This document shows positions 56,799 to 64,000 of a stretch of 64,000 nucleotides of DNA, piece by piece. The stretch covers positions 1-64,000 of the forward strand of contig CAMHUC010000009.1 of assembly GCA_946188155.1 (NCBI GenBank), read 5' to 3'. The stretch comes from an uncultured bacterium. Its GTDB lineage: Bacteria > Bacteroidota > Bacteroidia > Bacteroidales > Bacteroidaceae. The position numbers were made by a program, and so were the translations under genes. How positions within the stretch are numbered: the stretch's first letter is position 1; every line of letters starts with the position of its first letter. Under the pieces are notes generated by a model. It was not told where the DNA came from, did no database searches, and was given only the letters and a program-made list of their open reading frames with translations.

Positions 56799-57968
56799 AT
56801 GTTTAACAGACTTATGAATTGTAAGCTAAAGATTTTGACAGTCACCATGCTTATAGGCTCACTGAGCCTGGCTTCGTGCATCAAGGACGAGGAGCCAAAC
56901 AAGGAGTGCGACATTCTGAATGCCTGGGTGCAGGGCGAGGAGTACCAACAGTATTTCACCGATGCCAACCTGATGCGCAAGGAGAATATCAGTGCCACGG
57001 AGAGCGACATCGTGTTCACCGTGCGCTCGCTGGCATCGCTGCCCAAGCAGCTGCCCCTCTCGTTCGACGTGACGGAGGGAGCCACCATCGAGCCAGCCAG
57101 CGGGTCGATGCAGGACTTCACCAACGGCCCCGTCACCTACACCCTCACCTCGCAGGACGGGCAGTACAAGCGACAGTACCGGGTGTCGTTCACCGAGCCC
57201 GTTCTCCCCTCGTACGACCTTAGTTTCGAGAATGTGGCGCTGTCGGAAAAAACACTGAGCGGATGCGTCTACCACGAGTTCTACGAAATAGGCGACAACG
57301 GTCAGCGACAAGACATCTGGGCGTCGGGAAATCCCGGAGCAGCCCTGACGATGAACAATGGCCAGCCAGACGCCTTCCCCACCATGTCTACGGAGAATGG
57401 CTATAAGGGCAAGGGTGTCTGTCTGAAGACCATCTCGACAGGGGCGCTGGGTGAATGGATGAAGAAGCCCATCGCCGCCGGCAACCTGTTCCTCGGCAAG
57501 TTCATCCTGGAGCAGGTGCTCGTCAATGCGCTGAAGGCCACGCAGATGGGCATACAGATCAACCGCGACCCAGTGCGCGTGACGGGCTACTACAAGTATC
57601 GCCCAGGCGCGAAGTTCACCAATGTCGACATGAAGGAAGTGCCAGGCAAGGTTGATGAGCCCAACATCTATGCCGTGTTGTATAAGAACAAGGACAAGGA
57701 CGGCAAGGAACAGTTCCTACACGGCGACGATGTGCTGAGCAGTCCCATTATCGTGAAGAAGGCAGTGGTGAAGTCGCTGCCGCCCACCGACGAGTGGACG
57801 CGCTTCGAGATGTTCTTCGAAGGAGAAGAAGCCGACCCCGAGATGGTGGCCAAGGGCGAGTACAACCTGGCCCTGGTGTTCTCATCGAGCAAGGAGGGAG
57901 ACAAGTTCGAAGGTGCCATCGGCAGTACCCTGTATGTAGACGAAGTGAATGTATCATTTGAAAAATAG
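56799..57968 (+). CDS. PCMD-domain (putative carbohydrate metabolism) lipoprotein
   Basis: Lipobox SLASCIKDE; PCMD-like C-terminal domain (VTGYYKYRPGAKF...LALVFSSSKEGDKFEGAIGSTLYVDEVNV). Confidence 0.85.
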   Translation: MFNRLMNCKLKILTVTMLIGSLSLASCIKDEEPNKECDILNAWVQGEEYQQYFTDANLMRKENISATESDIVFTVRSLASLPKQLPLSFDVTEGATIEPASGSMQDFTNGPVTYTLTSQDGQYKRQYRVSFTEPVLPSYDLSFENVALSEKTLSGCVYHEFYEIGDNGQRQDIWASGNPGAALTMNNGQPDAFPTMSTENGYKGKGVCLKTISTGALGEWMKKPIAAGNLFLGKFILEQVLVNALKATQMGIQINRDPVRVTGYYKYRPGAKFTNVDMKEVPGKVDEPNIYAVLYKNKDKDGKEQFLHGDDVLSSPIIVKKAVVKSLPPTDEWTRFEMFFEGEEADPEMVAKGEYNLALVFSSSKEGDKFEGAIGSTLYVDEVNVSFEK

Positions 57969-57987
57969 GAACAAGGAGGACAAAGAT

Positions 57988-58746
57988 ATGAAGAAGATTA
58001 TCACGACAATATTCGCTTTCCTGCTCATGTGGCTTTCGCCCGCCAACAGTGTGGCCGAAACGCCGGGGGGACTACAGTTGAAGGCACGGGCCGGTTGGAG
58101 CATCGGCGGCACAGCCCCCTTGGGAGTGCCCGCCACCATCCGCAGTATCGACGCATTCAGGCTGACGCCATCGTTCATGGTGGGTGCCGACGTAGGGTTG
58201 CCGCTGAGCGACAGATGGGGCCTGCTGACGGGCCTCCACTTCGAGAACAAGGGCATGAACGTAGACGTGACTGCCAAGGCCTACCACATGGAGGTGCGCA
58301 AGGGCGACAGCATGCTCGAAGGCCTGTTCACCGGTAAGGTGCATCAGGAGTCGGCTATGTGGATGTTCACGCTGCCCGTCTGTGCCACCCTACAGGTGAG
58401 CGACCGCCTGCTGCTGAAGGCAGGCCCCTACTTCTCGCTGCTCACCAGTCGCAAGTTCGAGGGCATCGCCTCCGACGGCTATCTGCGCCAGGGCACTCCC
58501 ACGGGTCCCAAGATTCTGATGGGCGACCGCGAAGGCGAATGGGCCACCTTCGACCTGGCCGACGATATGCGCCGCTTCCAGACAGGCATCACCATTGGCC
58601 TCGACTGGCAGTTCTACCGCTCGCTGGGCCTCTCCGCCGACCTCAACTGGGGTCTGAACGGCATCTTCCCCAAGGATTACAAGACCGTTGAGCAGACGCT
58701 CTACCCCATCTACGGCACCGTCAGCCTGTTCTATCGGCTAAGGTAA
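57988..58746 (+). CDS. Outer-membrane beta-barrel protein (PorT-like)
   Basis: Signal peptide; alternating beta strands; terminal YGTVSLFYRLR. Confidence 0.75.
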   Translation: MKKIITTIFAFLLMWLSPANSVAETPGGLQLKARAGWSIGGTAPLGVPATIRSIDAFRLTPSFMVGADVGLPLSDRWGLLTGLHFENKGMNVDVTAKAYHMEVRKGDSMLEGLFTGKVHQESAMWMFTLPVCATLQVSDRLLLKAGPYFSLLTSRKFEGIASDGYLRQGTPTGPKILMGDREGEWATFDLADDMRRFQTGITIGLDWQFYRSLGLSADLNWGLNGIFPKDYKTVEQTLYPIYGTVSLFYRLR

Positions 58747-58846
58747 CAAAACGGAAAATTCCGACATTATGTCTATTATGTACAATAGCCGATAAACTTT
58801 GTTAAATTAGCGGTACACCTTAATATAATATAAGGGACTTTTTCGT

Positions 58847-58896
58847 AACTTTGCACCCCGAAAACCGAACGCAGGATGTTTTCGGGGTACAAAGTT
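58847..58896 (+). promoter_or_regulatory. Long hairpin overlapping the -7 box and 5' UTR of the RND operon
   Basis: AACTTTG-c-ACCCCGAAAAC ... GTTTTCGGGGT-a-CAAAGTT (18 of 19 bp), overlapping TAACTTTG at 58846-58853. Confidence 0.7.
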
Positions 58897-58928
58897 TTAG
58901 TGAGTTTAAACTAGTTTAAAGGATAAGT

Positions 58929-60116
58929 ATGAAAAAGAACAAGATTTTGATGTTCGCCGCTGCCACGTTGCTTCTGGCTTCGTGTGGTGGAGGTGGTGGT
59001 CGCCCTAATTTTGGCGACAATGAGTATCCGGTAGTGACCGTCGGCACGACGAGCACACAGATGCAGACAACCTATCCCGCCACCATCAAGGGTGTGCAGG
59101 ATGTACAGATCTCGCCGAAGGTGTCGGGATTCATCACCCAGATTAATGTGAAGGAAGGTCAGACGGTTGGTGCCGGGCAGGTGCTCTTCGTGATTGACAA
59201 TGTGACCTATCAGGCCCAGGTCCGCCAGGCTCAGGCTACGGTGAACACCGCCAAGGCAGCCTGCAACACTGCCAAGCTATCGTATGAGAACTCGCAGAAG
59301 CTCCGTGAGGGTAACGTGATTGGCGACTTCGAGCTGCAGTCGGCCACCAACCAGTATGAGCAGGCCAAGGCCAGTCTGGCTCAGGCAGAAGCTGCGCTGG
59401 CATCAGCCAAGGAGATGCTGAGCTTCTGCTACGTGAAGAGTCCTGCGGCAGGTGTGGTGGGCACGCTGCCCTACAAGGTGGGTACGCTGGTGAGTGCCCA
59501 GAACGTGCTGACCACCGTGTCGAACAACTCGTCGATGGAGGTATACTTCTCGCTGACGGAGAAGGACGCCCTGGCCATGTCGAAGGATGCCGGCGGGCAG
59601 AACGCCGCCATCAGTGCCATGCCCAGCGTGAAACTGCAACTGGCCGACGGCACCGTCTACGGCCACGAGGGTAAGGTGACGAAGATGAGCGGTGTGATTG
59701 ACGGTGCCACGGGCAGCGTCCAGCTGATAGCCCTCTTCCCCAACCCCGAGAAGATGCTCAAGAGTGGTGGCTCGGGTGCCATCATCATCCCCAAGAGCAA
59801 CTCCTCGTCGATTGTCATTCCCCAGGCTTGCGTCTCTGAGGTGCAGAACAAGAAGTTCGTCTACACCCTCGGCGAGGGTAATAAGGTGAAGTACACCGAG
59901 ATCAAGACCGACCCGCAGACCGACGGCAACAACTACATCGTGACCGACGGCCTGAAGGTGGGCGACAAGTATATCACCAACGGCATCACCAAACTGAAGG
60001 ACGGTATGGAGATTGTGCCCATCACGCCTGAGAAGTATGAGCAGAAGATCAAGGATCAGGCCAAGGAGATGTCGGCCGGCGAGATTGTGGATGCCGTGCA
60101 GAAGGCTACGAAGTAA
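58929..60116 (+). CDS. RND efflux periplasmic adaptor (AcrA/HlyD family)
   Basis: Lipobox LLASCGGG; VSPKVSGFITQINVKEGQTVGAGQVLFVIDN-type biotinyl-lipoyl segment. Confidence 0.93.
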   Translation: MKKNKILMFAAATLLLASCGGGGGRPNFGDNEYPVVTVGTTSTQMQTTYPATIKGVQDVQISPKVSGFITQINVKEGQTVGAGQVLFVIDNVTYQAQVRQAQATVNTAKAACNTAKLSYENSQKLREGNVIGDFELQSATNQYEQAKASLAQAEAALASAKEMLSFCYVKSPAAGVVGTLPYKVGTLVSAQNVLTTVSNNSSMEVYFSLTEKDALAMSKDAGGQNAAISAMPSVKLQLADGTVYGHEGKVTKMSGVIDGATGSVQLIALFPNPEKMLKSGGSGAIIIPKSNSSSIVIPQACVSEVQNKKFVYTLGEGNKVKYTEIKTDPQTDGNNYIVTDGLKVGDKYITNGITKLKDGMEIVPITPEKYEQKIKDQAKEMSAGEIVDAVQKATK

Positions 60117-60175
60117 GAAGTAGTTAGAAGTAGTTAGAAGTAGTTAGAAGAAGTTAGAAGTAGATAGAAGTAGAT
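60111..60175. repeat. Word array (agaagtagtt)n between adaptor and pump genes
   Basis: aagtaagaagtagttagaagtagttagaagtagttagaagaagttagaagtagatag. Confidence 0.85.
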
Positions 60176-63100
60176 ATGACATTTACAACCTTTATCAAAC
60201 GCCCGGTACTCTCGACGGTGATCTCCATCGCCATCGTGCTGCTGGGATTTATCGGTCTGGCATCGCTGCCTATCGAGCAGTACCCGGACATCGCGCCGCC
60301 AACGGTGGTGGTCTACACCAGCTATCCTGGTGCTGATGCCGAGACCGTGAAGAACTCCGTCATCGTGCCGCTCGAAGAGTCGATCAACGGTGTGGAGGGT
60401 ATGGACTATATCAGCTCTACGGCATCCTCCGGGTCGGCACAGATACAGGTGCTCTTCCGCCAGGGAATGAATGCCGATATGTGTGCGGTGAACGTGCAGA
60501 ACCGCGTCTCGCAGGCCCTGGCCCTGCTGCCGGCCGAGGTGACGCAAATCGGTGTGACGGTAATGAAACGCCAGACATCGCAGGTGCTGATGTTCACCCT
60601 GACCAGTGACGGTCGCTACGACGACGAGTTCCTGACGAACTACAACAACATCAACATCATCCCGGCCATCAAGCGTATTCAGGGTGTGGGCGACGTGCAG
60701 AGCCCCGGTCTGAAGACCTACTCGATGCGTATCTGGCTGAAGCCCGACGTGATGAAGCAGTACAACCTGATGCCGAGCGACATCACGGGCGTGCTCGCCG
60801 AGCAGAACATCGAGGCAGCACCGGGTTCGTTCGGACAGGAGTCGAATGTGGCCTACGAGTACGCCATGCGCTACACGGGTCGCCTGAAGACACCCGAGGA
60901 GTTCGGCAACATCATCATCTCCAGCGACCGCAACGGCCAGACGCTGAAGCTGAAGGACGTGGCCAAGATCGAGCTTGGCGGACAGCAGTACTCGGTGTCG
61001 ATGAAGAACAACAACATCCCATCGGTGATGGGTATGGTGCAGCAGATTGCAGGCTCCAACGCCAACGAGATTGCCAAGCAGGTGAAGGCCGAGCTGGAGG
61101 AACAGGCCAAGCTGTTCCCTCCGGGCATGACCTACAAGATCAACTACGACGTGACGGAGTTCCTCTACGCCTCTATCGAGGAGGTGGTGTTCACGCTCGT
61201 ATTCACGCTGATCCTGGTGTTCATCGTGATCTATATTTTCCTGCAGGACTGGCGCTCGACGATGATTCCGCTCATTGCCGTGCCTGTGTCACTGGTGGGT
61301 ACATTCTTCTTCCTCGAGGCATTCGGCTTCTCCATCAACCTGCTGGTGCTCTCGGCACTGCTGCTGGCCATCGCCATTGTGGTGGATGATGCCATCGTGG
61401 TGGTGGAGGCCGTCCACGCGAAGCTCGACCAGGGCTATAAGTCGACGCTGACGGCCTCTATCGACGCCATGAACGAAATTTCGGGTGCCATCATCTCGAT
61501 TACGCTCGTGATGGCATCGGTGTTCATCCCCGTGTCGTTCATGGGTGGCGTGACGGGTACGTTCTACCGTGAGTTCGGTGTGACGATGGCCGTGGCCATC
61601 TTCATCTCGGCCCTGAACGCCCTGACACTGTCGCCGGCACTCTGTGCCATCTTCCTGAAGCCCCACGATGGTGAGGGCCACAAGAAGATGTCGCGCATCG
61701 ACCGCTTCCACGCAGCCTTCAACACCGCCTTCACCACCACTACCAACAAGTATAAGAACATCGTTGAGAAGCTGGTGCGCAAGCCGGTGGCCATCGGCAT
61801 CGCTGCCGTGGTTGGTATCGCCGCACTGGTTGCTACGATGGCTACCACGAAGACCGGCCTGGTGCCCGATGAGGACACGGGTACCGTGTTCTGTACCATC
61901 TCCATGCCACCCGCTACGTCAGTGGCACGCACGCGCCAGATCATCGACGAGGTGGATGCCATCCTCGCTGCCGACCCCGCCATCCAGAGCCGTGAGCAGA
62001 TTCAGGGTTACAACTTCATCGCCGGTGCTGGTTCCGACCAGGCCACGTTCATCATCAAGCTCAAGCCCTTTGCCGAGCGACAGAAGGGATTCTGGTGGAA
62101 GCTCAGCGGACTGTGGCAGGGCGACGGCATCTACCGTTTCTTCTTGAACCCGTGGGAGCGCGACGGCGTGCTGGCACAGATCTACCTCAAGACGGCCCAC
62201 ATCAAGGATGCACAGATCCTGGCCTTCGGACCGCCAATGATTCCCGGCTTCTCGGCCAACTCAGGTATCTCGCTGGTGATGCAGGACCGTACGGGTGGTA
62301 ATCTGACACGTTTCTTCGACATCGTGCAGGACTATCTGGCCGAGCTCAACAAGCGCCCGGAGATCCAGATGGCACAGACGTCATACAACCCGAACTATCC
62401 GCAGTACATGATCTCGGTGGATGTGGCCAAGTGTAAGCAGGCCGGCATCTCGCCCCGCGTGGTGCTCACTACCCTTCAGGGATACTATGGCGGACTCTAC
62501 GCCTCGAACTTCAACGCCTACGGTAAGCTCTACCGCGTGATGGTGCAGGGCTCGCCCGAGACCCGCATGACGGAGGAGTCGCTTAATAATATATATGTAC
62601 GCACGTCGGCAGGCATGTCGCCCGTGAAGGAGTTCTGCAATATGAAGCGCGTCTATGGCCCGTCGAACATCAACCGTTTCAACCTGTTCACCTCCATCAA
62701 CGTGACGGCAACCGTGGCCAACGGCTACTCGTCGGGTGAGGCCATCAAGGCTGTGGAGGAGGTGGCAGCACAGATACTGCCCACCGGCTACACCTACGAC
62801 TACTCGGGTCTGACGCGACAGGAGGCACAGTCGAGCAACTCTACTGCGCTCATCTTCCTGCTCTGCTTCATCTTCATCTACCTCATCCTCTCGGCACAGT
62901 ACGAGTCGTATATCCTGCCGCTCTCGGTAGTGCTCTCCGTACCTTTCGGACTGGCAGGAGCATTCCTGTTCACGCAGCTCTTCGGCCACTCCAACGATAT
63001 CTACATGCAGATTTCGCTGATCATGCTGATTGGTCTGCTGGCCAAGAACGCCATCCTGATTGTGCAGTTCGCCCTGGAGCGCCGCGAGACGGGTATGGCC

Positions 63101-63433
63101 ATCTCCTGGTCGGCCGTGCTGGGTGCTGCAGCCCGTCTGCGACCCATCCTGATGACCTCGCTGGCCATGGTCATCGGTCTGCTGCCGATGATGTTCGCCT
63201 CCGGTGTGGGCAAGAACGGTAACCAGACGCTGGGCGCTGCTGCCGTGGGCGGTATGCTTGTGGGTACGCTCATCCAGATCTTCGTGGTGCCCGCCCTGTT
63301 CGTCATCTTCCAGTCGCTACAGGAGAAGCTGCGCCCGATGAAGTTCGACGACGAGGAGAATCCCGAGGCTGCTGCCGAGCTGGCACAGTATGCACATGGT
63401 AAACAGCAAGTGGACTATGAGCTGGAGAAATGA
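60176..63433 (+). CDS. RND efflux pump permease (AcrB-type HAE1)
   Basis: MTFTTFIKRPVLSTVISIAIVLLGFIGLASLPIEQYPDIAPP; VVDDAIVVVEAVHAKL; 1085 aa. Confidence 0.96.
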   Translation: MTFTTFIKRPVLSTVISIAIVLLGFIGLASLPIEQYPDIAPPTVVVYTSYPGADAETVKNSVIVPLEESINGVEGMDYISSTASSGSAQIQVLFRQGMNADMCAVNVQNRVSQALALLPAEVTQIGVTVMKRQTSQVLMFTLTSDGRYDDEFLTNYNNINIIPAIKRIQGVGDVQSPGLKTYSMRIWLKPDVMKQYNLMPSDITGVLAEQNIEAAPGSFGQESNVAYEYAMRYTGRLKTPEEFGNIIISSDRNGQTLKLKDVAKIELGGQQYSVSMKNNNIPSVMGMVQQIAGSNANEIAKQVKAELEEQAKLFPPGMTYKINYDVTEFLYASIEEVVFTLVFTLILVFIVIYIFLQDWRSTMIPLIAVPVSLVGTFFFLEAFGFSINLLVLSALLLAIAIVVDDAIVVVEAVHAKLDQGYKSTLTASIDAMNEISGAIISITLVMASVFIPVSFMGGVTGTFYREFGVTMAVAIFISALNALTLSPALCAIFLKPHDGEGHKKMSRIDRFHAAFNTAFTTTTNKYKNIVEKLVRKPVAIGIAAVVGIAALVATMATTKTGLVPDEDTGTVFCTISMPPATSVARTRQIIDEVDAILAADPAIQSREQIQGYNFIAGAGSDQATFIIKLKPFAERQKGFWWKLSGLWQGDGIYRFFLNPWERDGVLAQIYLKTAHIKDAQILAFGPPMIPGFSANSGISLVMQDRTGGNLTRFFDIVQDYLAELNKRPEIQMAQTSYNPNYPQYMISVDVAKCKQAGISPRVVLTTLQGYYGGLYASNFNAYGKLYRVMVQGSPETRMTEESLNNIYVRTSAGMSPVKEFCNMKRVYGPSNINRFNLFTSINVTATVANGYSSGEAIKAVEEVAAQILPTGYTYDYSGLTRQEAQSSNSTALIFLLCFIFIYLILSAQYESYILPLSVVLSVPFGLAGAFLFTQLFGHSNDIYMQISLIMLIGLLAKNAILIVQFALERRETGMAISWSAVLGAAARLRPILMTSLAMVIGLLPMMFASGVGKNGNQTLGAAAVGGMLVGTLIQIFVVPALFVIFQSLQEKLRPMKFDDEENPEAAAELAQYAHGKQQVDYELEK

Positions 63434-63436
63434 CTA

Positions 63437-63482
63437 TAGTTAAAGACTATAGACTGTAGATTATAGACTATAGATTATAGAT
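63437..63482. repeat. Word array (gactatagatta)n, left flank of GxxExxY gene
   Basis: gttaaagactatagactgtagattatagactatagattatag. Confidence 0.75.
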
Positions 63483-63521
63483 GTAAGGAAATGATTTGTT
63501 TGAAGAAAATGAAATACTGAT

Positions 63522-63911
63522 ATGGATACGAAGGAATTGATAGACTTGATAGCAGATTGTGCAAAGCAGGTAAGAGGTCAACTCACCCCGGGCTTTGAGG
63601 AAAAAGTTTACAAGAACGCTATGTTCATTGAACTGCGCGATGCCGGAGTCAGTGTTGAGGCCGAAGTACCCTTCAAAGTGTATTATAAGAATCACATTGT
63701 GGGTGACTATCGAGCAGACATGATTGCCAACAGGTGCGTGGTTATCGAACTCAAGGCTGTCAATGCCCTTCTTCCCATCCATGAGGTACAGCTGGTGAAC
63801 TATCTCACAGCCACAGGCATCGACGATGGTATGCTCATCAATTTTGGTGCCGAGCGTCTGGAGATCCGTCACCGCAATCGTCTCTACAAGCAGAAGCTGT
63901 CGAATAAATAG
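63522..63911 (+). CDS. GxxExxY-family PDDEXK-like protein
   Basis: PGFEEKVYKNAMFIELRDAGVSVEAEVPFKVYYKNHIVGDYRADMIANRCVVIELKAVNALLPIHEVQLVNYLTATGIDDGMLINFGAERLEIRHR. Confidence 0.92.
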   Translation: MDTKELIDLIADCAKQVRGQLTPGFEEKVYKNAMFIELRDAGVSVEAEVPFKVYYKNHIVGDYRADMIANRCVVIELKAVNALLPIHEVQLVNYLTATGIDDGMLINFGAERLEIRHRNRLYKQKLSNK

Positions 63912-64000
63912 TCTAAAGGTCTAAAGTCTATAGTCTATAGTCTATAGTCTAAAGTCTATAGTCTAAAGTCTAAAGTCTATAGTCTAAAGTCAATCGCCTA
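63909..64000. repeat. Word array (gtctatagtctaaa)n, right flank of GxxExxY gene, runs to window edge
   Basis: gtctaaaggtctaaagtctatagtctatagtctatagtctaaagtctatag... Confidence 0.9.

Noticed and set aside
1-64000. tRNA, rRNA, prophage or conjugative element
   Set aside because: No tRNA cloverleaf, rRNA segment, phage structural gene or Tra gene was recognised by reading; a tRNAscan/Infernal search would be needed to exclude small RNAs

Overview
Window from a Bacteroidota genome, most likely Prevotella-like: TTTG-N19/20-TAnnTTTG promoters, no evident Shine-Dalgarno sites, BspA/DUF285, imelysin, M6 and S8 proteases, PCMD domain. About 50 protein-coding genes are supportable. No rRNA, tRNA or CRISPR array was recognised. 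Main blocks: ffh (cut by the window edge); acyl-CoA synthetase; an aromatic amino-acid operon (pheA - aminotransferase - DAHP synthase/chorismate mutase - tyrA); a short copper P-type ATPase; two secreted proteases; methylmalonyl-CoA mutase mutBA; biotin carrier/OadG/OadB decarboxylase subunits; an anti-sigma/STAS/LuxR and hemerythrin-LuxR regulatory cluster; an imelysin/porin/c-type cytochrome/CcsBA cluster; a BspA-like protein; a MNT/HEPN toxin-antitoxin pair; CCA-adding enzyme; NAGLU plus a NagX-like acyltransferase; an RND efflux operon. Most notable observations: (1) a Phe/Tyr-rich leader peptide (MSHLNAYFYGYYFYFASSCEAGRCV) with competing antiterminator and terminator hairpins upstream of pheA; (2) all three GxxExxY genes are bounded by inverted arrays of short tandem words, one pair being a perfect 33-bp inverted repeat, which looks like a minimal mobile unit; (3) many families of 7-14 nt word arrays lie between genes and also in frame inside conserved genes (copA, EamA transporter, CCA-adding enzyme, NAGLU, NagX-like, CcsBA); (4) a 479-bp noncoding element with about 94-bp inverted ends, plus two smaller inverted-repeat elements. 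Everything here is from reading the sequence; no database search or folding calculation was run.
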